From positions 1 to 64,000 of the forward strand of contig JAGAQJ010000012.1 in assembly GCA_017622845.1 (NCBI GenBank): DNA of 64,000 bases, read 5' to 3'. Below the pieces are notes generated by a model. It saw only the letters and a program-made list of their open reading frames with translations, was not told the DNA's origin and did not search any database. A program made the translations under genes and the position numbers. Positions 47,682-57,191 of this stretch are shown here, in pieces. Numbering within the stretch: position 1 is the stretch's first letter; every line of letters begins with the position of its first letter. This stretch comes from Lachnospiraceae bacterium (GTDB taxonomy: Bacteria > Bacillota > Clostridia > Lachnospirales > Lachnospiraceae).

Positions 47682-49931
47682 TTATATGTCAAAGTCAAAG
47701 TCATCAAGGCTGTCAAGCATCTGCTGTGAGCCTTCGTCAAGCACTGCGTTGACTGCCTCGCTGACCTCCTGGCCGTTCAGTCCCAAGACCTCGCCAAGAT
47801 TTTCTGCAATCTCATCCTTTTCCAGCGCGGAAAAATCTGCAAATGCACGCCGCAAAAAGACGAGCGCTCTCTTAAATTCCTCGTCATCTAAGGTTGTAAG
47901 ATACACGTTTAAGCTTTCCCAAAGGGACAGTCTCGCAATCAGTGCATATTTATTTTTCATGGCAAGACCTTCAAACCAGCCTGCACCCAAGTCAGCCGGA
48001 ATTCCTTTGGAAAGTCTTCTTGACACCTCGGTCCGAAGCTGTTCCGTATCCATCTCTCCGCGTTCCAGAAGAATCGCTGCCGCAAAGCCCGAAAGCTTTG
48101 TATTCAAATCATCTCTTTCCGATATGCTGTTCAGAACCTTAAGCCACTCCGCGTGGTCAAGAAAATCATGCACCAGCTCCGCACTGTTTAGCTGTTCTAT
48201 GGCATTGATCATTGTCTTGCTCGCTGCATCATCACAGACACATGCAGACTCAAGAATGAGGCATGCCCTGTAAAAAAGCTGATGCAAAATCGGTTCCAAT
48301 GGTTTTGAATCAATTCTTCTGATGTTTCCATATTGAATTACCACAGAAAGCCTGTGTGCCGTGTTTGCCAAATCCTCAACTGAGGCAGCATCAACTGCCA
48401 TTTTCTGTAATGCTGCCGTCGCATAACCGACTGCTTTTTCCATGCCGCAGCAGCAGGCATCTTCTATTACAAGCGCAATGTCTCCCATATTCGCCGCATT
48501 CTCCACACGCTCCTTCATGGCAAAGGAGGCGGCTCCTTCAACCGTGTCTCCCTTTAGCGCCGATTCCACAAGCTCTATCTCAGCCTCGGGCGTCCAGCGC
48601 ACAACCCAGTGCTCTGACCATGTGGCATTGTCCTGTTTGACAGTCTGATACTGGGCAAAGCTGACATGAAGTACTCTCAGCCTGTGCAGGAAAAAGGAAC
48701 GATATAAATCCATAAATGCTGATTTTTCTGAATTGACACGTCTGTTTTCGCGAAGATCCAAGGCTAAGTCCTGCGCCGTAATATCGCGGTATTTTTCAAG
48801 CCTTAAGTCTTTTAACTGTCTGTAAAAATCCTCCTGAATACTTGTCCGGCTCACTCCGTCAGGTAATGCTCCGATTGCAGTGCCGATTTCCGTATCAGCT
48901 GTTGCAAGGATAATGTTGGACATGCTTCCTTCACCAAGACAGGTAATCGCTGCGTCCCGTAAATCCCTGAGTGACGGAACAGCGCTGCCTCTAAGCTGAG
49001 CCAGCGACTGCGCCAGTCTCACTGCTTCTATCACAGATGCCGAAGATACAGGGTTGCCCTTCTCACGCTGATACACAGCAATCCTTATCAGATAGCTGTA
49101 AGCAGCATACATCGGCTCCTCTTTGTTTAGGCCCTCCCATAACAGTGCATAATATGCCGGTGCTTTGTTTCCTGCGCCGTAACCTGCCCTTGTAGAAAGG
49201 CGGTAATAAGAATATGGCATCAGAGTATGATTTGCCTCCAGCTTTGGCATTTGGGAAAAATCCTCATCCCTTTCCTGCCAGCTTTTTAGTCCTTCTACAT
49301 GATAAGCGCCTGTCACGACAACAATATTCTGCGCTTCGATGCCGGAATCTACCGCATCTTTTATCTGCTGCCGCATATATGCCTCACGAAGGACCGTTTC
49401 CGCCCAGTCACTTTCCATACCCTCTGTAAGACTTCTGATATTTGCTCCAAAGCTGTTTGCTCCTGCATGATATGCATCAAAGCCGCCTGCCTGTTCCATC
49501 ACACGTTCCCAAAAAGTATCATGTCCGTCCTCCCCGCTTTTCTGGTCGAGCTGTTCATATACATTGACTCTGCTTTCTTCTCCGTCCGTACTTTCCATTC
49601 CACGCGCGGAAATCGCCAGAAAGGTCTGGGAAGGTAAATCCATAAAGCGACACTCCACACCATTTTCACTACACCATTGTATCGCCTGATACTCAGGCGA
49701 ATACTCTGCAAACGGATAGAGCACGGTCCTTACGGGTGCATCCTTTGTATAGGCGAGCACTGCAATCGGAGGCTTTGTCTCCGGTCTGACCATATCCGGC
49801 AGCATATCATTAAAATCGCCTGGTCCTTCAATCAACACAAGTTTTGGCTTTTTTTCATCAAGATAGCTTCTAAGATAATATGCACCAGCAGGCGATAAAT
49901 GCCGTATTCCGAAAAAATTTGGATGATTCAT
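47682..49931 (-). CDS. DUF5682 protein (TIKI/TraB-like)
   Basis: 749 residues. The N terminus reads NFFGIRHLSPAGAYYLRSYL, then VLIEGPGDFNDMLPDMV; later NIVVVTGAYHVEGLKSW. The GxxH ... EGP ... GAxH arrangement recalls the TIKI/TraB/EreA superfamily of metal-dependent hydrolases. The remaining 450 residues are helical. Its ATG directly abuts the moxR stop codon (TAG ATG), so the two are translationally coupled. Family knowledge gives only co-occurrence with MoxR, VWA and SWIM genes; the substrate is unknown. Confidence 0.85.
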   Translation of the reverse strand: MNHPNFFGIRHLSPAGAYYLRSYLDEKKPKLVLIEGPGDFNDMLPDMVRPETKPPIAVLAYTKDAPVRTVLYPFAEYSPEYQAIQWCSENGVECRFMDLPSQTFLAISARGMESTDGEESRVNVYEQLDQKSGEDGHDTFWERVMEQAGGFDAYHAGANSFGANIRSLTEGMESDWAETVLREAYMRQQIKDAVDSGIEAQNIVVVTGAYHVEGLKSWQERDEDFSQMPKLEANHTLMPYSYYRLSTRAGYGAGNKAPAYYALLWEGLNKEEPMYAAYSYLIRIAVYQREKGNPVSSASVIEAVRLAQSLAQLRGSAVPSLRDLRDAAITCLGEGSMSNIILATADTEIGTAIGALPDGVSRTSIQEDFYRQLKDLRLEKYRDITAQDLALDLRENRRVNSEKSAFMDLYRSFFLHRLRVLHVSFAQYQTVKQDNATWSEHWVVRWTPEAEIELVESALKGDTVEGAASFAMKERVENAANMGDIALVIEDACCCGMEKAVGYATAALQKMAVDAASVEDLANTAHRLSVVIQYGNIRRIDSKPLEPILHQLFYRACLILESACVCDDAASKTMINAIEQLNSAELVHDFLDHAEWLKVLNSISERDDLNTKLSGFAAAILLERGEMDTEQLRTEVSRRLSKGIPADLGAGWFEGLAMKNKYALIARLSLWESLNVYLTTLDDEEFKRALVFLRRAFADFSALEKDEIAENLGEVLGLNGQEVSEAVNAVLDEGSQQMLDSLDDFDFDI

Positions 49932-51014
49932 CTAACCCAGCTCCTTACATGCCTTATACAATCCTAACCACTCTGAGCCTCTTTTTTTCATGACATTCTC
50001 AAGATATTCCTTCCATGCCACAGAATCCTTGTCCTCGTCCTTAATGACTGCCCCCTGCAAAGCAGCTGCCAAATCCTCGTTTGTAATCGAACCATTCCCA
50101 AAGCTTCCTGCCAGAGCCATACTGTTGCATAAAAGCGATATCGCCTCAGCCGTAGACAGAACACCCGAAGTACCCTTCACCTTCTGTTTGCGGTCTAAGG
50201 TCTCACCGCTGCGAAGCTCTCTGAAAATCGTACATACCTTCTCTATCACATCATCTGCAGGCTGCTTTGCATTCAGGTCAAGATTTTCTGACAGCTGTGT
50301 CACTCTTGTCTTGACAATTTCCATCTCGGAATCAAGATTGGCAGGTGCAGGAAGCACCACAATATTAAATCGACGCTTCAACGCTGCCGACATCTCATTG
50401 ACGCCCTTATCTCTTGTATTTGCCGTGGCAATGACTGAAAATCCCTTCTTGGCAGCTACCTCGGCAGAAAGCTCCGGAACAGAAATCCGCTTTTCTGATA
50501 AAATGGATATCAATGCGTCCTGAACTTCAGAGGCACAGCGCGAAATCTCCTCAACACGCGCTATCGTTCCAGTCTCCATCGCCTGAAATACCGGACTTTT
50601 AAGCATTGCCTCCTGAGAAGGTCCCTGCGCAATCAGCATCGCATAGTTCCATGAATATTTAATTTGTTCTTCTGTAGTTCCTGCCGTTCCCTGTATCACC
50701 TTTGTAGAATCACCGTTGATGGCAGCGGTCAAATGCTCGGAAAGCCAGCTCTTTGCTGTTCCCGGTTCTCCAATCAATAGTAATGCTCTGTCCGTGACAA
50801 GCGTTGAGATTGCAATCTCTACCAGACGCTCATGACCTATGTACTTGGGTGTAATAACGGTCTTTCCAACTTTTCCGCCGCAAATGTAAGTTTTTACAGA
50901 CTGCGGCGACATTTTCCATCCTGTCGGGACTGGATTCTTCTCTGCTGCAATCAATGCATCAATTTCTGCCTGAAATAATTTTTCGGCTGGTAATCTTAAT
51001 ATTTGTTCGCTCAT
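49932..51014 (-). CDS. MoxR-family AAA+ ATPase of DUF5682/SWIM cluster
   Basis: 360 residues: Walker A LLIGEPGTAKSWLSEHLTAA (Gly-to-Ala in the GKS/T loop region: GTAKS), ARVEEISRCASEVQDALISI in the Walker B position (VEEI), sensor 1 FSVIATANTRDKGVNEMSAA and the LKRRFN arginine finger. It belongs to the MoxR group that works with VWA proteins and DUF5682. It is the third gene of the cluster in transcription order. Confidence 0.9.
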   Translation of the reverse strand: MSEQILRLPAEKLFQAEIDALIAAEKNPVPTGWKMSPQSVKTYICGGKVGKTVITPKYIGHERLVEIAISTLVTDRALLLIGEPGTAKSWLSEHLTAAINGDSTKVIQGTAGTTEEQIKYSWNYAMLIAQGPSQEAMLKSPVFQAMETGTIARVEEISRCASEVQDALISILSEKRISVPELSAEVAAKKGFSVIATANTRDKGVNEMSAALKRRFNIVVLPAPANLDSEMEIVKTRVTQLSENLDLNAKQPADDVIEKVCTIFRELRSGETLDRKQKVKGTSGVLSTAEAISLLCNSMALAGSFGNGSITNEDLAAALQGAVIKDEDKDSVAWKEYLENVMKKRGSEWLGLYKACKELG

Positions 51015-51156
51015 TTTTTACTTCATTCCTCCATATGCTGCTCCGCTTTTTGCATTTCTATTCTTTGCTTTGATTCCTTTGAGTTTGTCTCGCAATCATC
51101 TTTATTTTCCCCATAATGATTGTATTGTCATCATCATTCTCCCTCTATGCCGCTGA

Positions 51157-52653
51157 TTAATACAATAAACGCACATTTTTATCTTCTGCTATAATGCTTA
51201 ATGGCTGCGCCAGCAGTCGGTGCTTCGTCTTATCATAATAGAACGCCGCCAAAAGCACCTGATTTTCGAGCAGCGAGCTGTCTGGCAGCATCTCGATGCG
51301 TGTTGTTGTATGCTCAAGCTGCGGCATATCTCCCAGTAAAATCGTGTCTCCGCTTTCTGATACAAGTACAAGTCCGTCACTGCATTTTCCGATTTTCTGA
51401 TAAGCTACAAGCTTTATCAGCATAGGCTGTGCCATTGCATTTTTTAATATATTCTTGATCGCCTTTGCCTCACTGTTAACAGAAGTCATCGCAAAGCTTC
51501 GTATCTTTGCATAGTCTTCCTGTTTCAATTCACGAATCTGTGAACCGTCCCAGCGTATCCTTAGATTGCCGTCTCCGGGATAGGTTGCTGCACTTGGAAT
51601 CTCTGCTACGCCAAAAACGCTGTCCTCCTGCTTGATGTATTTTAAAGATTTTAGCGGACGATAATTATAGTTGATATAGATTTCACCATCGCTTAAATCA
51701 ATCCAGCAGCCTGTATCGGTGTACTGCTTTGCTGCCTCATCATAATCAACCCAAAAGGAAAGCTGTGCTAAACTGATATCTTTTTTGCCTCTGCCAATCG
51801 CTTCCAGCTCCGTCAGCTTCCATATGCCGCCAAGCTCCTCGTAGAGCATATTGTCGTCCAGCTCTACCGTATCATCTGCAAGCTTGCCCTCTATGTACTG
51901 GCGCGACTTTTTGCTAAGCGTCCGTAATTTTTTCAGCACATCTATGGCATTGTCATAGTGTGACTCGTCATTATCCTTTTGAAACGCTGTAATCTCTATT
52001 AATAGCTGATTGCAAAGTCTTTGAGGACCAGGCAGATAATAATCGCCCATCTGCTTTGTAAGCTCCTGATACGTTTTCAGAGAAGCTCCTCCCATCGTTC
52101 CAAGACCTGCAAGCATCAGCTCATGAATCACCTTATCCACTAAATCGAGTCCTTCCAGCTGTGATTTTAGTTTCTTTACCTTTGCATTTTTTGCGGATTT
52201 TGCGGCAGACGCCTTTTTCTTCTCAGCCTTGAGCTTCTCCTCCTCAGTCATCTCGCTTTCCGGCTTTGCCGCTTCGCTTGCCTTGTTCTCCCTTGCCTGC
52301 TTCTTCTCGCGCTTTCTCTGAATATCCTCAGGAATTTCACAGATGCCAAATGTCTTCTTTGCAAGGATTTCATACATCAGCCCTAAGCTGTGCTTACAGG
52401 GAAACTGTCTGCTCGGGCAGGAGCAGCGGAAAACGGGATTTGCCGCATCAATATAATCTGCAGAGGTAATATAATTGCTTTTACCGCTTCCTGTGCATTC
52501 TCCCATATACAAAGTATCATCTTCCGAGCGTTCCAGCTTTACAAAACCACCCTTTTGGGATATCTTTCTGCCGTTTGCAGCAGCCGCTGCATTGGGCGCC
52601 AATGCCAATATCTGCTGTTCTGTTATCTCTCTCATACTGATAATCATTTTCAT
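51157..52653 (-). CDS. SWIM zinc-finger protein of MoxR cluster
   Basis: About 498 residues; MREITEQQILALAPNAAAAA at 52635 may be the true start, but no ribosome binding site is clear at either. The SWIM motif is PVFRCSCPSRQFPCKHSLGL (CxC...CxH) near residue 80. A lysine- and alanine-rich coiled segment follows (about 110-170), then a helical region and a beta-rich C terminus (SESGDTILLGDMPQLEHTTT). SWIM fingers bind DNA or proteins. It is a constant neighbour of DUF5682 and MoxR genes. Confidence 0.85.
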   Translation of the reverse strand: MKMIISMREITEQQILALAPNAAAAANGRKISQKGGFVKLERSEDDTLYMGECTGSGKSNYITSADYIDAANPVFRCSCPSRQFPCKHSLGLMYEILAKKTFGICEIPEDIQRKREKKQARENKASEAAKPESEMTEEEKLKAEKKKASAAKSAKNAKVKKLKSQLEGLDLVDKVIHELMLAGLGTMGGASLKTYQELTKQMGDYYLPGPQRLCNQLLIEITAFQKDNDESHYDNAIDVLKKLRTLSKKSRQYIEGKLADDTVELDDNMLYEELGGIWKLTELEAIGRGKKDISLAQLSFWVDYDEAAKQYTDTGCWIDLSDGEIYINYNYRPLKSLKYIKQEDSVFGVAEIPSAATYPGDGNLRIRWDGSQIRELKQEDYAKIRSFAMTSVNSEAKAIKNILKNAMAQPMLIKLVAYQKIGKCSDGLVLVSESGDTILLGDMPQLEHTTTRIEMLPDSSLLENQVLLAAFYYDKTKHRLLAQPLSIIAEDKNVRLLY

Positions 52654-52655
52654 AA

Positions 52656-52679
52656 CAGTTCAGCCTTCGGATGAACTGT
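52656..52679. other. inverted repeat between HEAT and SWIM genes
   Basis: AACAGTTCA and TGAACAGTT-type arms (AACAGTTCA...TGAACTGTT) enclose GCCTTCGGA, directly upstream of the SWIM frame. It may be an operator or an attenuation hairpin. The SWIM ribosome binding site is poor, so structure here could matter. Confidence 0.45.
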
Positions 52680-52731
52680 TACTTATTTTCCTTTCCTGTT
52701 ATTCATATATTATTTCTTTGCAAAGCAGCTC

Positions 52732-54789
52732 TTAAAACCTCTCATCTCTTATTCTTTCCAGGCTGCTGACATCAATTCTTTCCTTACCGCTGATATCACT
52801 GATACCCCCGATTTTATTCTGTTTTGCCAAATCGATAAACGCGTCAAGCTCCGCCCGCACAGCCTCCCTGTTTCCCGGAAGGTTTTCAAAAAAGGTATAT
52901 ATCATATAGGTATGGTCAAATGGCGCATTTGTTTCAGCAAACACCTGCGCAAGTCCCTCGCATTTCGTCCAGCCGCAGTCTTTCATATATTTCAGATACG
53001 CCCTCTGATAAAAATGATTCTTGTACTTGCCTGAATAGTTTGGATGCTTCATACAATAACTATGGTAGCTCGATGCCTTCTTCGGATTGCCTGTATCCAA
53101 AAATCTGTTGTAGAACCACTCTCCTGTTCTTGCGCATTCATCCTTATCGCTTTTATTCGCCCATGCATAGATTGTCTCATCCATATAATACTTCTTCATC
53201 CATTCCATGACTGCATTGTAATTCGGCATATGCCGCACCCGCTCAAAAAAGCGATGTCCTGCAGACTGTACCCTGTAATTTTCTTTTTTCAGCTCATTTA
53301 TGTAGCCATGAACGATATGTTCTTCTTTTTTCTTGTTCCAGCAGATATACTCCAACGCCTGCCCGACTGCCAAAAACCTTTCCTTATTGATTCCGCTTTT
53401 GAGCAGACCTTTTTCCTTAATCTGTTCATCCAGCCATGCAGTACAGTCCTCACCCTCAAACAGCTTCACCAACGTGGCTGCGGAAAGAAACCTTGCATTC
53501 TTCTCCTTCCCTCCATGATTGTCATACTGCTCCATGGCAAAAGCGCCAAGCTGCTCATCCTCATGGACTGCAAGCGACAGGGCAAGCTGATTTCCTATCA
53601 GTCCCTCCCATGAATACGGTTTGTCATAGCCTCCATGCAAAGAAGTATTTACCCGATACTCCAAGCTGCCTCCTGCCAGCTTTTCCAGCCGTTCCTGATA
53701 AGTAAGAAGCTGCCGGTAGCACTCCAATACAGCGTCACCGCTTTTTCCAACCAGCGCCTCGACACTCCTGCTGAAGCGTTCGATTGTCAGCCGTTCCTCA
53801 TCGGATTGCTGATTGTCTTTCATTTTCAAAGCCTTTGGCAGCGTATTTTGAATTTTTAAAACCTCCGGCAGCAGATTCAGGCACATCTGCGAAATAATCT
53901 GAGACGCTCCCTGCGTTGTGGAAGCTACCAGGTATTCGCATACCTCCTCCGGCTTTTTCTTTGCCATTTTTTCAAAAACAGCATACACTCTGTCATCTGC
54001 GATATTGGCCAGGGAATGAAGCACCATTTTCTTGCTGCTGCCCTTTTCCGTATTGACCATATCCAGCAGCAGGTCAACATTCACCGGGTTGAAGCCAAGC
54101 AGTTTGATTAACTCCAAACGAATATCCTTTTCTGCGCATTCAAGCATCTGAATATAAAAATCATTCTCCTTTTCCCCGGAAATCGCTGCAATTACCTCCA
54201 GCCTGCGAAGCATGTCCTTTTTTCCCTTGGGGTCAAAATCCTTTTTCAGCAGCGGAATAATAGAATCATCCTCTTCCTTCAGCCAATCCTTCACCATATC
54301 CGCAAGCTCCGCATAAGACGCCCCAAGTGCCTGAATCATGGCATGCCGCACGCGGTAATCCTTAAAAATCTCAGGATTTGCCTGATGCGTATCGCGTACC
54401 AGTGCATAATTTCCACTGCCGCTGGCAGTAAGTGCCTCAATCAGCCCCTTCACCTGTGAATAGGGGGCATTGACAACTATCTCGCCTGATGAAGGGTTCG
54501 TATCAAGTTCCTCTATTTCGCCCTTTACCTCGACCGCTCCAAGTGTACATACGACTGCGTCTGTCAAAGCAATCGTATCAAGCAGTACCATTGCAGGATT
54601 TTGACAGTCTGCTGACAGCAATAATGCCATCTGCTGATTGAGCTTTGCAAATACCGGCGATGCACCCTCCAAGGCTTTTAATGCCTCCGCCGCACGCTTT
54701 AGTCGAAAGTCCTCCTGCAAAAGCCTGACTCCTGCAATTGCCGCTGAGCGTAAGCGCGTCTGCAGCTCGTAGATTGGTGTAATATCCAT
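52732..54789 (-). CDS. HEAT-repeat-like protein of MoxR cluster
   Basis: 685 residues, almost wholly helical. A region of HEAT-like repeats is visible between about 145 and 330 (VRHAMIQALGASYAELADMV; DMLRRLEVIAAISGEKENDF; IRLELIKLLGFNPVNVDLLL; SKKMVLHSLANIADDRVYAV). The C-terminal half contains WKHs-like aromatic segments (NRFLDTGNPKKASSYHSYCM; HPNYSGKYKNHFYQRAYLKY). AAGGAGAG precedes the ATG. It is first in the five-gene cluster and may be its scaffold or sensor. Confidence 0.8.
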   Translation of the reverse strand: MDITPIYELQTRLRSAAIAGVRLLQEDFRLKRAAEALKALEGASPVFAKLNQQMALLLSADCQNPAMVLLDTIALTDAVVCTLGAVEVKGEIEELDTNPSSGEIVVNAPYSQVKGLIEALTASGSGNYALVRDTHQANPEIFKDYRVRHAMIQALGASYAELADMVKDWLKEEDDSIIPLLKKDFDPKGKKDMLRRLEVIAAISGEKENDFYIQMLECAEKDIRLELIKLLGFNPVNVDLLLDMVNTEKGSSKKMVLHSLANIADDRVYAVFEKMAKKKPEEVCEYLVASTTQGASQIISQMCLNLLPEVLKIQNTLPKALKMKDNQQSDEERLTIERFSRSVEALVGKSGDAVLECYRQLLTYQERLEKLAGGSLEYRVNTSLHGGYDKPYSWEGLIGNQLALSLAVHEDEQLGAFAMEQYDNHGGKEKNARFLSAATLVKLFEGEDCTAWLDEQIKEKGLLKSGINKERFLAVGQALEYICWNKKKEEHIVHGYINELKKENYRVQSAGHRFFERVRHMPNYNAVMEWMKKYYMDETIYAWANKSDKDECARTGEWFYNRFLDTGNPKKASSYHSYCMKHPNYSGKYKNHFYQRAYLKYMKDCGWTKCEGLAQVFAETNAPFDHTYMIYTFFENLPGNREAVRAELDAFIDLAKQNKIGGISDISGKERIDVSSLERIRDERF

Positions 54790-54820
54790 CTTTCCCTCTC
54801 CTTTTCTTATTAATTTTTAT

Positions 54821-54853
54821 TCAAATATGCAAAACCACTTCGTGGTGACTTGA
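54821..54853. repeat. dispersed intergenic hairpin repeat A, copy 4
   Basis: TCAAATATGCAAAACCAC-TTC-GTGGTGACTTGA. The inner stem ACCAC/GTGGT shows a compensated change relative to copy 3 (ACCGC/GCGGT). It is followed 27 bp later by family B copy 4. Confidence 0.75.
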
Positions 54854-54880
54854 TGTCTAACGCAATTTGCGCATTCTCAC

Positions 54881-54905
54881 GCACTCCGCAGCAAGTGCGT
54901 AGTGC
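54881..54905. repeat. dispersed intergenic hairpin repeat B, copy 4
   Basis: GCACTCCGCA, loop GCAAG, TGCGTAGTGC, followed by TGCACTAAAC. The stem sequence differs from the other copies but pairing is kept. Confidence 0.7.
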
Positions 54906-54928
54906 TGCACTAAACAATTGCTTATTTT

Positions 54929-55357
54929 CTACGCCAGCATCTCTTTAAAGCACTTGTCAATCTCAGGATACATATGCTTTAATGAAATGACATGCCCGTC
55001 CTTATCTAAAAAGCAGTGTGTGCTTGTTCCTGTTGTGCGAAGTTCACCTGTCTGACTGTCTGTCATCTCGTATGACAGGTCAAGCCTTACTCCGTTATAC
55101 TTTACTACGGTTACCTGTATCTCCACTGTGTCATCAAAGTGAACCATGCTCTTATACTGACAGGCTACCGAAACAACAGGACTAATCACTCCTGTTTCCT
55201 CCATCTTTCGATAGGATATTCCAAATTGATGCATGGCGTCCATTCTCGCTTCCTCCATCCAGCGGATATAATTGGAATGGTGTACAATTCCCATCTGGTC
55301 TGTCTCATAATATTTTGCATTGTGGAGATATGGTTTTATCCTGTTCTCTGTACTCAT
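54929..55357 (-). CDS. acyl-CoA thioesterase (4HBT / YbgC type)
   Basis: 142 residues with the hot-dog signature YYETDQMGIVHHSNYIRWME, including the catalytic Asp (ETDQMG) of the YbgC/4-hydroxybenzoyl-CoA thioesterase group. It should hydrolyse acyl-CoA or acyl-ACP; the chain length cannot be told. A monocistronic position between repeat elements and pgeF. Confidence 0.9.
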   Translation of the reverse strand: MSTENRIKPYLHNAKYYETDQMGIVHHSNYIRWMEEARMDAMHQFGISYRKMEETGVISPVVSVACQYKSMVHFDDTVEIQVTVVKYNGVRLDLSYEMTDSQTGELRTTGTSTHCFLDKDGHVISLKHMYPEIDKCFKEMLA

Positions 55358-55466
55358 CTGTATTCTCTCCCTTGTAAAGCTCCGTCACTGGAGCAAAGCG
55401 AAACTTATTTCCGAATTTATCATAGCACAAATATACAAAAAAGTGTAAAAAATGACACAAATCACT

Positions 55467-56384
55467 TTATTTTAGCATTAAAAATGCACCGAGATTTCCG
55501 CGCCTTCCTTGACTGGCGCGATGACTGAACAGCAGTTCAGGATTGCAGCAGGTGCAGACGTCTGTCACCTCGATATTTTCATCAGGCACTCCTGCGTCCC
55601 GAAATACCCTGAAATTTGCATACCATAGATTGAGCTGGTACTTGCCGTTTTCTTTCTGATACAGCAGGCAGTCTTCGATTTCTTTCTGAGAAGCGTCCAT
55701 TTGATAGCGGCTCATATACTGTGCTGCCTTTTCATCGTCTCTTACAAAGGCTTCCTCAAAGGCAAGTGCAACCTCCTCACTCACCTCATAGCAGGTCTGA
55801 CAGATGGAAGGGGCTATCGCAATTTTTACAAATTCAGGCTTTGTGCCGTATTCTGCTGCCATTTTTTCTAAAGTTACCTTTCCCATTTTCCCGACAGTTC
55901 CGCGCCAGCCGGAATGTGATAAGCCAATTGCCCTGTTGACAGGGTCCACGATAAAAAGCGGAACACAGTCCGCATAAAATGTGGCAAGGATTATTCCCTG
56001 CTCATTCGTAATAAGACCATCAACATCTGTATAATCACGTTCGCATACTACACCCTTGCCTTTATCTGCGGCAGTCACCTTGCGTACATTGGTCGTATGT
56101 GTCTGCTGGGAACAAACAATATCCTTGGTTGTCATTCCCAGATGCGCCGCCGCTCTTTTATAATTTTCATCTACATTTTCTTTCCTGTCGCCCTGTGAAT
56201 AGCTGAAATTAAGTGACGACAGATAATCCCTGCTCACGCCGCCCTTTCTCGTCGAAAAAAAGTGTTCCACGATACCTGTTTCTTCCAGGCTCTGAAACGT
56301 AAAATAAGCCATGTCCTTATAATTTTGATCATAGCTTATTTTACATGTCTCTCTGTTTCCATATCTTATCATATTCTCTGCCAT
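55467..56384 (-). CDS. pgeF: peptidoglycan editing factor PgeF (multicopper polyphenol oxidoreductase fold)
   Basis: 305 residues: VEHFFSTRKGGVSRDYLSSL, QQTHTTNVRKV, DVDGLITNEQGIILATFYAD, CVPLFIVDP and the zinc-site motif GLSHSGWRGTVGKMGKV, then the end CTCCNPELLFSHRASQGRRG. PgeF removes wrongly incorporated L-Ser from peptidoglycan precursors in E. coli; members also act as purine nucleoside hydrolases or phosphorylases. Confidence 0.93.
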   Translation of the reverse strand: MAENMIRYGNRETCKISYDQNYKDMAYFTFQSLEETGIVEHFFSTRKGGVSRDYLSSLNFSYSQGDRKENVDENYKRAAAHLGMTTKDIVCSQQTHTTNVRKVTAADKGKGVVCERDYTDVDGLITNEQGIILATFYADCVPLFIVDPVNRAIGLSHSGWRGTVGKMGKVTLEKMAAEYGTKPEFVKIAIAPSICQTCYEVSEEVALAFEEAFVRDDEKAAQYMSRYQMDASQKEIEDCLLYQKENGKYQLNLWYANFRVFRDAGVPDENIEVTDVCTCCNPELLFSHRASQGRRGNLGAFLMLK

Positions 56385-56489
56385 ATTCTATCCTCTGCCT
56401 GGTACAACGATTTCTAAGTAACTCAAGCAAGTAACTTGCCTTGCGTTTAAAGTCAGTACACTAAGGCGTATTTATAAATCCCATCATTG

Positions 56490-56849
56490 TCAATAGTTAT
56501 AAATATGCGCAAACGCATTTTGATACCACACAATTTCCTCGCCGCATATTGCAATCACGTCATATCGTATCGGTGTAAATTCTCCCATATGATGAATCAT
56601 CCTGTAATAATCTGCAACCGAACATATCGTTTTTCGTTTCCGGTAATTGACTGCTTCAGTCGGGTATCCCCTTGAAGAATCCTTTCGGTATTTCACTTCA
56701 AAAAATACAGTGTACTCTCCATCTCTTCCAATCAAGTCAATCTCACCCTTACGATTTCTGTAATTACATTCCAGTATTCTGACGCCTTGTTTCTGCAGAT
56801 ACCTGACTGCAAGCTGCTCATATTCCGTACCTGTTTTTCTGGTATTCAT
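56490..56849 (-). CDS. yraN: YraN-family (UPF0102) putative endonuclease
   Basis: 119 residues: EYEQLAVRYLQKQGVRILEC and the nuclease-like EIDLIGRDGEYTVFFEVKYR (E-x-D...ExK, restriction-endonuclease fold), then PTEAVNYRKRKTI. Function not established. The position after fliK/flhX and downstream of rnhB is the usual one in Firmicutes. Confidence 0.93.
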   Translation of the reverse strand: MNTRKTGTEYEQLAVRYLQKQGVRILECNYRNRKGEIDLIGRDGEYTVFFEVKYRKDSSRGYPTEAVNYRKRKTICSVADYYRMIHHMGEFTPIRYDVIAICGEEIVWYQNAFAHIYNY

Positions 56850-56870
56850 GCAATGCTCCTGTTTTTACTG

Positions 56871-57179
56871 TTATGATTTCTTTGCATTTTGATGCGCGGC
56901 AACTTTTGCTTTTATCTTATCCATGCCATCTACAAATACAAGAATCTCAGCTACTACCTCATAAAGCTCCGGCGGAATCATGTCTCCAATCTGAAGCTTT
57001 GACAAGGTATCTGCCAGCTTATCATCTTTGTGGACGGGGACATCAGCCTGCTTTGCCTGCTCTATGATTTTGTCTGCCAGTGCGCCGCGCCCCATTGCAA
57101 TGACTCTCGGTGCATTATCCGACGGGTTATATTCCAGTGCTACTGCCTGCTTTACTTTTTTGCTTTTATCCTCTCCCAT
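56871..57179 (-). CDS. flhX: FlhB C-terminal-domain-like protein (FlhX/EscU family)
   Basis: 102 residues equal to the cytoplasmic domain of FlhB: VALEYNPSDNAPRVIAMGRG, then IIEQAKQADVPVHKDDKLAD and GDMIPPELYEVVAEILVFVD. The NPTH autocleavage motif is replaced by NPSD, as in stand-alone FlhX proteins, so it cannot self-cleave. ATG 57179 has AAGGAG 8 bases upstream. It is coupled to the FliK-like gene, both concerned with flagellar hook length and export switching. Confidence 0.9.
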   Translation of the reverse strand: MGEDKSKKVKQAVALEYNPSDNAPRVIAMGRGALADKIIEQAKQADVPVHKDDKLADTLSKLQIGDMIPPELYEVVAEILVFVDGMDKIKAKVAAHQNAKKS

Positions 57180-57191
57180 TGTCATGTCTCC

